A stretch of 64,000 bases of DNA from Neobacillus sp. FSL H8-0543 (GTDB lineage Bacteria; Bacillota; Bacilli; Bacillales; Cytobacillaceae). This document shows positions 19,369-29,085 of the stretch, piece by piece (position 1 is the first letter of the stretch; each line of letters starts with the position of its first letter). The translations under genes and the position numbers were made by a program. The DNA lies in contig NZ_CP151943.1 in NCBI RefSeq assembly GCF_038592905.1, positions 1,552,501 through 1,616,500 of the forward strand, written 5' to 3'. The notes under the pieces were generated by a model. It saw nothing but the letters and a program-made list of their open reading frames with translations, searched no databases and had not been told where the DNA came from.

Positions 19369-20430
19369 TCACCCTTTTTTCTCTGTTGATAATTTAATAC
19401 TTTTTATTAGTTTTAACAGGGGGTGGAAATCCTTTCCAAACAATCCGATTCTCTCGGCTATTATTTCAATTAGGAAAAGGAGTATAGCAACTAAAACCAT
19501 TGCTCCCCAGAGCTTTGCTTGAGAAAAGATTACAGCCACCATCCCAAAAAAGGTGGCCAAAGCATAAATTAGTAGCACCGTTTGCCGATGTGTATAACCC
19601 AATCGGAGTAAACAGTGATGCAAATGTGACTTGTCAGGCATAGAAATTGGCTGCTTATTAATAATCCTGCGAACAATAGCGAAAACAGTATCAGAAATAG
19701 GCACCCCTAGAATGATAATAGGTACAATAAAAGATACAAAGGTAACGTTCTTAAAGCCTAAAAGGGATAATACTGCAATCATATAGCCTAAAAACAAGGC
19801 ACCTGTATCGCCCATGAAAATTTTTGCAGGATGGAAATTATAGTAAAGAAACCCAAGAGTGCTTACCAGGAGAATCGAACCAATCGCAACTACATAATGA
19901 TTGCCCATGATTATTGCCATACCAGAAATCGATATTAATGCAATAGAAGATACTCCAGCAGCTAAACCATCCAGACCATCAATTAAATTTATCGCATTGG
20001 TAATCCCAATGATCCATAGGATGGTAAGAGGAATACTTAAATACCCGAATTCAAACAAGCCTCCTAGTGGCAAATTAATAAAAGTGATTTCTAAGCCTCC
20101 ATATAGAACAACAACAAATGCTGCGATTACTTGTGCCAGAAGCTTTATTTTCGCCGATAGCTCAAATAAATCATCAAAAATCCCCGTTATAATAATAATG
20201 CCACTACCTATCATAATTGATGTTGAATATTGGTTTTCAGGTTGAAAAATTAAAACTCCTACCAAAAAGCTTATATATATAGCTAAGCCTCCAAGTCGCG
20301 GCATCAACGTTTGGTGTACCTTTCTTTTATTGGGACGATCTGTTGCACCAACTTTATAGGCTACTTTAATTACAATAGGAGTAATAAGAATAGAGATGAA
20401 AAAGCATACTATCAAGGTAAGAAATATCAT
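19369..20430 (-). CDS. tagO: Undecaprenyl-phosphate GlcNAc-1-phosphate transferase TagO
   Basis: TagO starts wall teichoic acid and related polymers by moving GlcNAc-1-P from UDP-GlcNAc to undecaprenyl phosphate at the membrane. I start at the ATG at 20430 (MIFLTLIVCF), which has GGAGGAGG just upstream; the longer frame begins 5 codons earlier inside that site. The protein, about 353 residues, is polytopic (around 11 membrane segments). It has the MraY/WecA family motifs: RKVHQTLMPRLGGLAIY, the Asp pair region TGIFDDLFELSAKIKL, NLIDGLDGLAAG, AKIFMGDTGALFLG and the His box DKSHLHHCLLR. A very similar paralogue lies at 24922. Confidence 0.93.
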   Translation of the reverse strand: MIFLTLIVCFFISILITPIVIKVAYKVGATDRPNKRKVHQTLMPRLGGLAIYISFLVGVLIFQPENQYSTSIMIGSGIIIITGIFDDLFELSAKIKLLAQVIAAFVVVLYGGLEITFINLPLGGLFEFGYLSIPLTILWIIGITNAINLIDGLDGLAAGVSSIALISISGMAIIMGNHYVVAIGSILLVSTLGFLYYNFHPAKIFMGDTGALFLGYMIAVLSLLGFKNVTFVSFIVPIIILGVPISDTVFAIVRRIINKQPISMPDKSHLHHCLLRLGYTHRQTVLLIYALATFFGMVAVIFSQAKLWGAMVLVAILLFLIEIIAERIGLFGKDFHPLLKLIKSIKLSTEKKG

Positions 20431-20515
20431 AGAAACCTCCTCCATAGTATCTTGTCCATTAAATTCAAAAGAAAAACAGCATTATCACGTGTTTAAAGGT
20501 TTTTTATGAATTAAC

Positions 20516-20562
20516 AAAAAGAGGCAATTCCCCAGGACTATCCCTGGAAAATCACCTCTTCT
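20516..20562 (-). terminator. Terminator of the two-domain nucleotidase gene
   Basis: On the minus strand AAGAGG...TTTTCCAGG pairs with CCTGGGGAA...CCTCTT, with a short internal bulge, and is followed by TTTTTG. Confidence 0.75.
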
Positions 20563-20572
20563 TTTCTCAAAA

Positions 20573-23500
20573 TTACTTAATCCATGCTCCGTCTTTACCT
20601 ACTTTGTACTTGCCTACTGTTGTGTTAGCTGCCATGCTGCCATTATCGTATAAGAAGTACCACTTGGTACCTACTTGTACCCAGCCGGTTTTCATTGCAC
20701 CTTTTGAGTCGAGGAAGTACCACTTCTTACCTGTGAATACCCAGCCGGTTTTCATTGCACCGTCTGTGCCTAGGAAGTACCACTTCTTATCTGTGGATAC
20801 CCAGCCAGTTTTCATTGCACCGTCTGTGCCTAGGAAGTACCACTTCTTATCTGTGGATACCCAGCCGGTTTTCATTGCACCGTCTGTGCCTAGGAAGTAC
20901 CATGTTTTATTGCTGTTCAACCAGCCTGTTTTCATAACACCCGAGCCTTCAAAGAAGTACCATTTGTTAGATACCTTAAACCAGTCGGTCTTCATGTCGC
21001 CATTAACTGCATCTAAGTAGTACCACTTGTTACCTTCTAAGATCCAGCCTGTTTTCATCAAACCATCTTCATCAAATAGATACCATTTATTGTTGATGAA
21101 TTCCCACTCATCGACAACAAGCTCACCAGTTTCAGGGTGAATGTAATACCAGTTATCGCCGTCTTGCTGCCAGCCTGGCTCTATTTCTTCAAGATAATTA
21201 ATATTTACCATTCTGTACTCATATTCTCCAAAAATAGGGCCTTCGTAATTTTTTACGTAATTGATGAGACCATCTAAATCCGTTGGTCCTTGGACAGAAT
21301 CTTTTCCTTTTAGAAGTGCTTGATAGCCATCGCCTCCGCCAGCCATGAAGTTATTCACAGTAATCGTGTATTCTCCAGCAGGGTCGATTTCATCACCATT
21401 CTCAAGGTAAATATCTAGAATTCTATTTCCTCTTTCAAGAGTGTCATCATATGTGTAGAACAATCCTGAAATTTGCAGCATTTTCGCACGAGTTGGGTCA
21501 GCCCATTGTTGGTTTAACAACTCTCTAATAATTTCACCAGTTACAGTCATTTTGATAAGGTCGTTACCAAATGGCTGAACATTGAATAGTTCACCCCAAG
21601 TAATTTCACCAGCGTTAAGGTCGTTACGGATACCACCTGGATTCATGAAACCCATGTCAGTGTCCATTTGCCAACGCATTGAGTCAGCAATCATATTACC
21701 TAGGATCTGTTCACCATGTTCATTTGCAATTCTTGTTAATTCAACTCCAGCTTCACCAATAACCTCATTAAGGATTGGTGCAATTGCTTCTTTGTAAGCT
21801 TTAAGTTCAGCTGCAATAGTAGCATCAGGAGTAATTTTAGAATGCAATGTGTCTACAATTTTAGCTTTTGACTTTTCAATTACAATATCTTTTGTAATTG
21901 GATCAATGACTAAATCAATATCTGAGAATGCAGTACCGTAAGACCAAGATTGTACGACTAACTTATTATCGATTGTTGCATTTAAATATTTGTGGTCATG
22001 GCCTCCGTATATCACGTCAACTTCGTCATCAACCTTGTTTGCAAAATCAACAACTTCTCCAGTTGCACCTGTTCCATCCGTCTTAGAGGAACCAGGGTTA
22101 TGAGCAAGAACCACAATCGCTTCTACACCTTCTGCTTTTAATTCTGCAGTGTATTTGTTAATAGCAGTTACTTCGTCAGTAAAGACAACATCTTTTACTG
22201 CACTTGGAATAACGATGTTTGGAGTGATTGTTGTAACAACACCGATAATACCAATCTTAACCCCATCAACTTCTTTAATTACATAAGGGTCTAATACAAG
22301 ATCTCCTGATTCTTTGTATTCAACGTTTGCAGCTACGTACGGGAAGTCCGCACCTTCAAATTCACCTGTTTTTTCATGTGCACCACCATTGATTAGTCGA
22401 AGCATTTCTTCTACACCTTCATCAAACTCGTGGTTACCGATTGTACCAGCATCAAAGCCAATATCGTTTAAGAAGCGAATTGTTGGCTCATCCTGTAGTA
22501 ATGCAGACACTGGGGCACTTGCACCAACAGTATCACCAGCATGAAGCATTAATGTGTTAGACATATTCGTTTCTTCACTTTGTTTTAGGTAGGCAGCAAG
22601 GTATTCTATTCCGCCAGATTTGTCGACAGTAGCACCTGTGCTGTCTTTAATTGATCTATAAGTATCCAGCTGGCCATGTAGGTCGTTGATACCTAGTAAT
22701 TGAACATGAATGTTTTGGTCTAGTTGATATGTTTGATAACCTTCTTTAGTTGTTGAAACACCAAGGTCCTTAACATTTGGAGTTACACCTAGGTAGTCTT
22801 TGGCAACAGGAGAAGAGTTAAATGCTAATGTTACATTGCCTTCAACAGGAGCAATTTTCCAGTTTTCGTCAGCAGTTGCATCCACAACACCTTGTGTTTT
22901 AATGTAATCCATTAAAAGCTCGCGGTTTTCATATGGCGAGTCAATGACTACTTCTGCCCCTTTGATTGGGAAGCCGCCACCACCACTAGCACGGTAGTTG
23001 TTTGTTGCTACGATAAATACTTGATCGTCTGCTATTGGTGTTCCGTCCATCATCGTGAAGTTAATAATACGATGGGAATCAGCATTTTCAATTGCACCCG
23101 TTTCCCAATTGTATCGTCTGTCTTTAGTGACATCGACTTGGTATTTAATACCGTCAATCACGTCAAAATTATACGGGCGGAAATTGTAATCCAGCAATTC
23201 TTGATTTCCCACTTTAGCAGGGTCGATTGTTTTGAATTGCGCAGCAGACATTTCTAACCATTCTCTTACTTGTGCACCGGTTAATTTAATAGCTTTTAAG
23301 GTGTTATTGAACAAGTACAAATCGTTTGCACTCTTAATCGAAAGGTCACCTTTTGTGATATTCGTGAAGTCACCTACGCCGCCACGGCCGCCTTTGAATG
23401 GTGCTGCAGCAGAAATGACTGGGAGGCCTTTAAGTTCAGGACTTTTCGTATTGATCCAGTTGTTCACATAATCAATTTGTGCGTTGTTAACTACTTGTAC

Positions 23501-24721
23501 GGATGGATCATCCATTACACGTGAGAAGAAGCTATGCATTGGTGTAACGGTTTCGCCGATTTTCCCACGTACATAGTCAAGTGTGCCTTGGTGTTCAACT
23601 GCCACTGCCTCGACTATTTCAGCATTAACTGCCGTATCAGCTGTTACAGGGACATTAACTGACTTAGAGTTTGTTTTATCAACAGTCCATTTTCCTGTAG
23701 CATCTTGAACTAAAGCTAAATCAAGTACACCTAGGTTATTTCCCCAGAATCCAGCTTCAACTGCCTGAGTGCCATTGATTTTTCCATTAACATTATCAAT
23801 TCCCTCGACACCATTAAAGGACTTGTCACCAGGGAAATTTAAATGAGCATGGCCAAAAAGCATGGCATCGATGCCTTCCACTTTGGTTAAATCATAAACA
23901 GCATTTTCTGCTTCTTCTTGTCCTTCAGCAGCAATGTCACAGCCTGAGTGCGCAATCGCAACGATTACTTCAGCGCCAGCAGCTTTCATTTCTGGAATAA
24001 ATTTATTAGCTTGAGTAACAATATCCTTAGCAATAACCTTACCTGTTAGGTTATCCTTATCCCACTGCATAATTTGCGGTGGTGCAAAACCAATGACGCC
24101 AACCTTGACTTTCGCTGGTTTTCCTTGTGCATCAATAATATCTTTTTCAATAATTTTGTATGGATCAAAATAATTTACATCGTTGTCAGGGTTATCATCT
24201 TTATCATCAATATAGATGTTAGCGTTTACAATAGCGTGATCTGCTTCCTGTAAAACATCATCTAAATAATCCAATCCATAGTTAAACTCATGGTTACCCA
24301 CAATACCTGCATCGTACTCCAAATAATTCATTGCTTTAAAGATTGGATGTGTAGCATCGGGAGCTAATTTGTGTTCACCTCTAGCTACATAATCTGCTAG
24401 TGGGTTTCCTTGAATTGTATCACCAGCATCAAATAGCATGCTGTTAGGCTGCCCAGCTCTTGCTTGTTGGATCAAGCTTGCGGTCTTTGCAAGGCCATAA
24501 TTAATACCCTTGTCTGTGTCCTGGTAGTAATCATACGGCATTACATTTGAATGAAGATCAGTAGTTTCCAAGATACGAAGAGTTGCAGTATTTGCTGTTC
24601 CTTCGGCCTTGGCAGTACCTGGGAAAACATTTAATGGAACAACTGTAATCGCTAACGCAGCTGCTAGTGATCCATTAAGCATTCGTCTTTTCATACTTCT
24701 CTTAATCTTTCTCTTCAACAC
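20573..24721 (-). CDS. Secreted bifunctional nucleotide phosphoesterase (YfkN-like) with choline-binding repeats
   Basis: This 1382-residue exported protein (signal peptide to about residue 40, cleavage after AKA) joins two metallophosphatase/5'-nucleotidase units. The first (about 45-640) resembles 2',3'-cyclic phosphodiesterase/3'-nucleotidase: LRILETTDLHSN, DAGDTIQGN, GNHEFNYG, HSGCD, GHAH. The second (about 670-1170) resembles 5'-nucleotidase: GINDLHGQ, GNHEFDEG, GGHDHK, NPGGIRNDL and a FNVQPFGNDL substrate pocket. This is the order of B. subtilis YfkN (1462 residues), but the LPXTG sorting tail is replaced by nine GW/WYY choline-binding-type repeats and the cap MAANTTVGKYKVGKDGAWIK. Start is GTG at 24721 after a weak AGGGCGG. 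The likely role is scavenging phosphate and nucleosides at the cell surface. Confidence 0.9.
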   Translation of the reverse strand: MLKRKIKRSMKRRMLNGSLAAALAITVVPLNVFPGTAKAEGTANTATLRILETTDLHSNVMPYDYYQDTDKGINYGLAKTASLIQQARAGQPNSMLFDAGDTIQGNPLADYVARGEHKLAPDATHPIFKAMNYLEYDAGIVGNHEFNYGLDYLDDVLQEADHAIVNANIYIDDKDDNPDNDVNYFDPYKIIEKDIIDAQGKPAKVKVGVIGFAPPQIMQWDKDNLTGKVIAKDIVTQANKFIPEMKAAGAEVIVAIAHSGCDIAAEGQEEAENAVYDLTKVEGIDAMLFGHAHLNFPGDKSFNGVEGIDNVNGKINGTQAVEAGFWGNNLGVLDLALVQDATGKWTVDKTNSKSVNVPVTADTAVNAEIVEAVAVEHQGTLDYVRGKIGETVTPMHSFFSRVMDDPSVQVVNNAQIDYVNNWINTKSPELKGLPVISAAAPFKGGRGGVGDFTNITKGDLSIKSANDLYLFNNTLKAIKLTGAQVREWLEMSAAQFKTIDPAKVGNQELLDYNFRPYNFDVIDGIKYQVDVTKDRRYNWETGAIENADSHRIINFTMMDGTPIADDQVFIVATNNYRASGGGGFPIKGAEVVIDSPYENRELLMDYIKTQGVVDATADENWKIAPVEGNVTLAFNSSPVAKDYLGVTPNVKDLGVSTTKEGYQTYQLDQNIHVQLLGINDLHGQLDTYRSIKDSTGATVDKSGGIEYLAAYLKQSEETNMSNTLMLHAGDTVGASAPVSALLQDEPTIRFLNDIGFDAGTIGNHEFDEGVEEMLRLINGGAHEKTGEFEGADFPYVAANVEYKESGDLVLDPYVIKEVDGVKIGIIGVVTTITPNIVIPSAVKDVVFTDEVTAINKYTAELKAEGVEAIVVLAHNPGSSKTDGTGATGEVVDFANKVDDEVDVIYGGHDHKYLNATIDNKLVVQSWSYGTAFSDIDLVIDPITKDIVIEKSKAKIVDTLHSKITPDATIAAELKAYKEAIAPILNEVIGEAGVELTRIANEHGEQILGNMIADSMRWQMDTDMGFMNPGGIRNDLNAGEITWGELFNVQPFGNDLIKMTVTGEIIRELLNQQWADPTRAKMLQISGLFYTYDDTLERGNRILDIYLENGDEIDPAGEYTITVNNFMAGGGDGYQALLKGKDSVQGPTDLDGLINYVKNYEGPIFGEYEYRMVNINYLEEIEPGWQQDGDNWYYIHPETGELVVDEWEFINNKWYLFDEDGLMKTGWILEGNKWYYLDAVNGDMKTDWFKVSNKWYFFEGSGVMKTGWLNSNKTWYFLGTDGAMKTGWVSTDKKWYFLGTDGAMKTGWVSTDKKWYFLGTDGAMKTGWVFTGKKWYFLDSKGAMKTGWVQVGTKWYFLYDNGSMAANTTVGKYKVGKDGAWIK

Positions 24722-24773
24722 TTTTTCCGCCCTTCGACAAAAATTTTGTATTGCATAAATTATTTTACTAGTT

Positions 24774-24790
24774 AATCTACTAGAATCATA
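24774..24790 (-). promoter_or_regulatory. TAGTAGA-type motif upstream of the nucleotidase
   Basis: The upstream region on the minus strand contains CTATGATTCTAGTAGATTA, related to the motif ahead of two glucosaminidase genes (48061, 56351-56447). No strong sigma-A pair was found. A possible WalR half-site pair (TGTAAA-N5-TGTATT, 24799-24815) is on the opposite strand. Confidence 0.25.
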
Positions 24791-24870
24791 GTACCTTTTG
24801 TAAATTTTTTGTATTTTTATTGCGTTATTTTGGAAAAGTCGAATGGTGCTGAATTAAACTTTTAAAGCAG

Positions 24871-24907
24871 AAAAAAGCCTTTAAAACATGAATGTTTTAA
24901 AGGCTTT
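24871..24907 (-). terminator. Terminator of the second tagO gene
   Basis: A perfect 15-bp stem (AAGCCTTTAAAACAT with ATGTTTTAAAGGCTT) and 2-base turn are followed on the minus strand by TTTT. Confidence 0.85.
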
Positions 24908-24921
24908 CTATAAATCTACTA

Positions 24922-25983
24922 CTATCGGTTTTTGACATTAACCGGTCGGAGTCCTTTCATGAACTTCAACAGCGGTTGATAATCCTCACGAATGAGGCCT
25001 ATTTTTTCAACAATTACTTCAATAGTTATTAAGAGAGCCAAGATAACAATTAACGATCCCCAAACAGTGGATTGTGAGAAAATGAACGCAGCCAGACCAA
25101 ATACTGCAGCCATCGCATAGATCAACAATACTGCTTGCTTATGTGAAAATCCTGTTCTCATTAAGCAATGATGGAGATGAGATTTATCTGGTGCCGAGAG
25201 CGGCTGTTTATTAACCAGTCTGCGGATAATCGCAAAAAATGTATCAGAAATCGGTACACCTAATATAATGATTGGAATAACAAATGAAATAAATGCTACA
25301 TTTTTAAACCCTAGCAGTGCTAAAACACCTATCATAAATCCTAAAAACAGTGCACCGGTATCACCCATAAAAATTTTCGCTGGATGAAAGTTGTAACCAA
25401 GAAAACCAATAGTTGAAACAGCTAGAATTAAAGCGATCACCAATACATAAGCATTCCCCATAACTGCCGCCATTCCAGCAATAGTCAGAAGGGCAATCGA
25501 TGATACACCAGCTGCCAACCCATCTAATCCATCAATTAGATTAATAGCATTGGTAATCCCAATAATCCAAATCATTGTAATTGGGATACTAAAAATACCA
25601 AAATCTATTTTACCGCCAAATGGTAGATTAATAAATTGCACACTAATATCGCCCATAACGACAACAATTAAGGCCGCAATTATTTGTCCTCCAAGCTTAA
25701 CCTTGGGGGATATTTCTTTTATATCGTCAACCATTCCTGTGAGAAGTATAACAATGCTTCCTAAGACAATTGGCAGATGATAAGAACTTTCAGGATTTAT
25801 AATTAAAATACCAATAATAAAACTTATGAATATAGCAAGTCCGCCTAATCTCGGCATCACATTCTTGTGAACCTTCCGATGGTTTGGACTGTCTGTGGCT
25901 CCAATTTTAAATGCTAACTTTTTCACAACAGGTGTGAGGAGAATTGAGGCCAAGAAACAAACAATTAATGTAACGTAAAACAT
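24922..25983 (-). CDS. tagO: Second TagO/WecA-family GlcNAc-1-phosphate transferase
   Basis: This 353-residue polytopic protein matches the TagO at 19369 motif for motif: RKVHKNVMPRLGGLAIF, TGMVDDIKEISPKVKLG, NLIDGLDGLAAG, KIFMGDTGALFLGF and DKSHLHHCLMRTGFSHKQ. All catalytic Asp and His residues are kept, so both copies should be active. Having its own promoter and terminator, and lying next to the polysaccharide cluster rather than tagV, it may feed a different undecaprenyl-linked polymer from the same GlcNAc-1-P initiation step. Which copy is the true tagO cannot be settled by sequence; synteny favours the 19369 copy. GGAGGCGC precedes the ATG. Confidence 0.92.
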   Translation of the reverse strand: MFYVTLIVCFLASILLTPVVKKLAFKIGATDSPNHRKVHKNVMPRLGGLAIFISFIIGILIINPESSYHLPIVLGSIVILLTGMVDDIKEISPKVKLGGQIIAALIVVVMGDISVQFINLPFGGKIDFGIFSIPITMIWIIGITNAINLIDGLDGLAAGVSSIALLTIAGMAAVMGNAYVLVIALILAVSTIGFLGYNFHPAKIFMGDTGALFLGFMIGVLALLGFKNVAFISFVIPIIILGVPISDTFFAIIRRLVNKQPLSAPDKSHLHHCLMRTGFSHKQAVLLIYAMAAVFGLAAFIFSQSTVWGSLIVILALLITIEVIVEKIGLIREDYQPLLKFMKGLRPVNVKNR

Positions 25984-26174
25984 ACAGCGCCTCCGAATTC
26001 ATAATCCGTCCCTGTCTCTATTTCTACAAATATTCAGGGTGGATTGTGGTGTGTATTGTTTAGCCTATAATCCTAATGGATTATAACACAGAAACATACA
26101 GAATGAAATAGTTTTTAGTGATGGCATAGTTTGCATACAACGTAGAAACCCTCACGAAAGTAGATATCACTGAT

Positions 26175-26203
26175 ATTATAATGGGTATGTAACTCTGCTT
26201 CAA
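26175..26203 (-). promoter_or_regulatory. Sigma-A promoter of the second tagO gene
   Basis: On the minus strand TTGAAG (26198-26203), exactly 17 bp, and TATAAT (26175-26180) lie about 190 bp before the start codon. The rest of the 25984-26300 gap shows no gene. Confidence 0.6.
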
Positions 26204-26300
26204 TAAATAAGACGAATTCGAATGGGAAAGGTTTCAATTCCTTTTCAAAAAAATTCAATGAGTGCTAAAGGTAGGATTGTGAAAAATTTTCTAAACCATT

Positions 26301-27419
26301 TTAAAAAGCTCTTGCTTCCTTCCGCTTGCCATTGTAAAGAGCAATAACACGATCAGTCATGATGTTTTGATCATTTTCTTTTGCCTTTTCTAAGCCATTT
26401 TTAATAAGCTCATTTTTGATATTTTCGGAAGTTAATACCTGTTGAATCCCATTTTTCAACAATTCAGCGTTCCCCACTTCGACAAGTATTCCATTCCCCT
26501 GTCCGAGCAGGTATTTAAGTCCGCCTACATTCGTTCCCACGACTGGTGTTCCACAAGCCATCGCTTCTAATGCTACAAGTCCAAATCCTTCAATATGTGA
26601 GGGTAGGACAAACACCTCCGCCGCCGCCATCCATCGTGCTACTTCCGCTTGGCTTTTTGTACCAAGAAAATGGATACACTCAGTTAGGTCCTTATTTGCA
26701 ATGAGTGTCTTCAGCTTTTGAAAGTATGACTGGTCCTTATCTGATCCAAGCACAAATAATTCAATATCTTGATTATCTCTTTTTAGCATTGCTAGGGCTT
26801 CCACAAACTCATTAAGTCCTTTTTGTTCAATGATATTTCCAACAAACAGGAGCGGGATTGTCCTTTTGGAAATTCCACACCCTTCACGTGCTTGGGCCTT
26901 ATCAATGTTTTGGAACACCTCAAGATTAACTCCCATATTAATGAGAGAAAGTTTTTCACGAGGAACGCCAAATTCATTTTCGAGTGTCCCAAATAATTCT
27001 TGCCCGACAGCAATGACGTGGTCTGCATCTTTTAAAATACTTTTGGTGGCCGTATAAATACGGCCATTTTTCTTAACCATTTTATCGATATCGCCTCCAT
27101 GGGCAGTAACAATAAACCGAGCACCAAACATTTTTTTATACCACTTTGCCAGATAGCCGCTTGGGAATACATAATGAGCATGAACCACGGAGGTTCTCTT
27201 TCCCTTGAAAACCAAATGAAACAGAAAAGTGATCATCCATTTTCCATACTTACGGATTAAGTTCAATTTGCCTTTATTGGGATTGTCAATGGCAATCACA
27301 TCAACATCCAGTCCTTTGTTTTGAAGTGCCTCCACCTGATTTTTTACAAAAATCCCAAAGCTCTTATGTTCACTCGTCGGGTACATATTAGAAATGACTG
27401 TTACTTTGTTGTTTTTCAT
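26301..27419 (-). CDS. Glycosyltransferase family 4
   Basis: The 372-residue cytosolic or membrane-associated enzyme has the GT-B two-domain form. The N-terminal acceptor domain starts MKNNKVTVISNMYPTSEHKS and includes VVHAHYVFPSGYLA and the TAHGGDI loop. The C-terminal donor domain has LLFVGNIIEQKGLNEF, FLGTKSQAEVARWMAAAEVF, and the E-x7-E motif in EGFGLVALEAMACGTPVVG. These fit GT4 retaining enzymes using nucleotide sugars for polysaccharide assembly. The donor and linkage cannot be read. It precedes tagO2 in the same direction but the tagO2 promoter lies between them. Confidence 0.85.
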   Translation of the reverse strand: MKNNKVTVISNMYPTSEHKSFGIFVKNQVEALQNKGLDVDVIAIDNPNKGKLNLIRKYGKWMITFLFHLVFKGKRTSVVHAHYVFPSGYLAKWYKKMFGARFIVTAHGGDIDKMVKKNGRIYTATKSILKDADHVIAVGQELFGTLENEFGVPREKLSLINMGVNLEVFQNIDKAQAREGCGISKRTIPLLFVGNIIEQKGLNEFVEALAMLKRDNQDIELFVLGSDKDQSYFQKLKTLIANKDLTECIHFLGTKSQAEVARWMAAAEVFVLPSHIEGFGLVALEAMACGTPVVGTNVGGLKYLLGQGNGILVEVGNAELLKNGIQQVLTSENIKNELIKNGLEKAKENDQNIMTDRVIALYNGKRKEARAF

Positions 27420-27584
27420 GATTTCTCCTATATAAATATATTGCTGATTCTACATTTTTCATAATTCATACTATACCATGAATTATGACGAAAAACATAA
27501 ATTTAAAGTTACTCATTTGTTATTATTAACAATAGTTGACATTACTCATCAATTTAATGCAAATTATTTGTTTTTCAGTCAATA

Positions 27585-27593
27585 TGTTATAAT
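27585..27593 (+). promoter_or_regulatory. Extended -10 promoter of the plus-strand MBOAT pair
   Basis: TGTTATAAT is a full extended -10 element 38 bases upstream of the TTG start. The -35 (TATTTG, 17 bp away) is weak, as is common with extended -10 promoters. AGGAGG at 27619-27624 is the ribosome site. Confidence 0.5.
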
Positions 27594-27631
27594 AATTTCG
27601 GTGTTTTTATTTCATTCAGGAGGTTCAAAAT

Positions 27632-29074
27632 TTGTTATTTAATTCCTATGTATTTTTACTTATCTTTTTTCCAATTGTGTTTGCAGGATATTACCTGCTT
27701 TTGAAATTAAAAAACAAAAGTATCGCAAAAATATTCTTTGTTATAGCCAATCTATATTTTTATAGCTATTGGAATATAAAGTACTTACCCATCATTCTTA
27801 GTTCGATAGCAATAAACTTTACGATGGCATCCATCCTAAATAAATTGGAAAATCTGCGTCTAAAAAGAGCCTTTTTGACGATAGGGATAATCTTTAACAT
27901 TGGATTACTTGGCTATTACAAATATTTTGATTTTTTTATAACCAATATTAATACTGTTTTTTCAGCGAATATATCGTTGCTAAATCTGGCATTGCCGTTA
28001 GCAATCAGCTTCTTTACCTTTCAGCAAATTGCTTATTTGGTTGATACATACCGCGAGGGAACAAAAGAGTATACTTTGTTGGATTATGCATTCTTTGTAA
28101 CCTTCTTCCCTCACTTGATTGCGGGACCAATTGTTCACCATAGGGAAATTATTGACCAGCTGCACGATGGTTCTAATTACAAAATAAAAACGGACAATCT
28201 AGCATCAGGGTTATATATTTTCGCAATTGGACTTTTTAAAAAAGTTATTATCGCTGATACATTTGCTGAGTGGGCAAATCTTGGTTACAACAATATCGGT
28301 GCCTTAACCATGTTCGATAGTTGGATTACAACCTTGGCCTATACATTTCAATTATATTTTGATTTTAGCGGCTATTGTGATATGGCCATCGGCTTAGGTC
28401 TGTTATTCAATATTAAACTCCCAATTAACTTTAATTCGCCTTATAAGGCATTAGATATTCAAGATTTCTGGAGAAGATGGCATATGACCTTAGGCCGCTT
28501 CTTTACTCACTATCTTTATATCCCTTTAGGTGGAAGCAGAAAAGGGGACATACGGACCTATTTTAATACTTTTTTCATTTTCTTTGTTAGCGGGATTTGG
28601 CATGGCGCTGGGTGGACGTTTGTTATTTGGGGCATCATGCATGGAATTGCTAGTATGATTAATCGCTTCTGGAAGGGATTAAATTTCAAACTACCTAAGT
28701 TCATTGCCTGGCTCATTACTTTCTTATTTGTTCATATTGCCTGGGTATACTTCCGTTCACCCGATTTGCAGACGGCAAATATAATGCTGAAAAAAATGTT
28801 CAGCCTTCAAGGGTTTCATTTTCCAGCGGGTATGACAGCATTTTTTAATGAACGGCTGGGTACCCACTTCATACCGGGAACCTATTATTTTGATTTAAAA
28901 TTAACTAGCATATTTATCGTTGCCCTTGCCATTGTGATCTTAGCAAGAAATTCGATTGAGCGCTTAAATTCATTCAAACCTAGTTATCGAGCAGCTGCCT
29001 TCATTAGCTTGATTACCGTTATCGCACTTTTGTACCTAAACAGAGTAAGCGAATTTTTATACTTTCAATTTTGA
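27632..29074 (+). CDS. MBOAT family membrane O-acyltransferase (AlgI/DltB-like)
   Basis: Enzymes of this family acylate exported polysaccharides (AlgI) or teichoic acids (DltB). The 480-residue protein is polytopic with about 10-12 membrane segments. It carries the family signature YFDFSGYCDMAIGLG, the DFWRRWHMTLGRFFTHYLYIP segment and the invariant His in GIWHGAGWTFVIWG. Start is TTG with AGGAGG 7 bases ahead. The next gene overlaps the end region and encodes an exported SGNH-like partner, so they form an AlgI/AlgJ-type acetylation pair. Substrate is inferred to be the polymer made by the neighbouring cluster; the acyl group is unknown. Confidence 0.88.
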   Translation: MLFNSYVFLLIFFPIVFAGYYLLLKLKNKSIAKIFFVIANLYFYSYWNIKYLPIILSSIAINFTMASILNKLENLRLKRAFLTIGIIFNIGLLGYYKYFDFFITNINTVFSANISLLNLALPLAISFFTFQQIAYLVDTYREGTKEYTLLDYAFFVTFFPHLIAGPIVHHREIIDQLHDGSNYKIKTDNLASGLYIFAIGLFKKVIIADTFAEWANLGYNNIGALTMFDSWITTLAYTFQLYFDFSGYCDMAIGLGLLFNIKLPINFNSPYKALDIQDFWRRWHMTLGRFFTHYLYIPLGGSRKGDIRTYFNTFFIFFVSGIWHGAGWTFVIWGIMHGIASMINRFWKGLNFKLPKFIAWLITFLFVHIAWVYFRSPDLQTANIMLKKMFSLQGFHFPAGMTAFFNERLGTHFIPGTYYFDLKLTSIFIVALAIVILARNSIERLNSFKPSYRAAAFISLITVIALLYLNRVSEFLYFQF

Positions 29075-29085
29075 GGAGAAAACGT

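Noticed and set aside
20604..21020. Plus-strand open frame opposite the repeats of the nucleotidase (others at 46550-46864, 61528-61776, 52937-53134)
   Set aside because: It is the antisense of a 60-bp repeat; the periodic codon use keeps the frame open. There is no ribosome site and no known domain.
24799..24815. WalR box (TGTAAA-N5-TGTATT) ahead of the nucleotidase gene
   Set aside because: One mismatch in the second half, in a run of A and T, and on the opposite strand. No comparable site was found ahead of the other wall-hydrolase genes.
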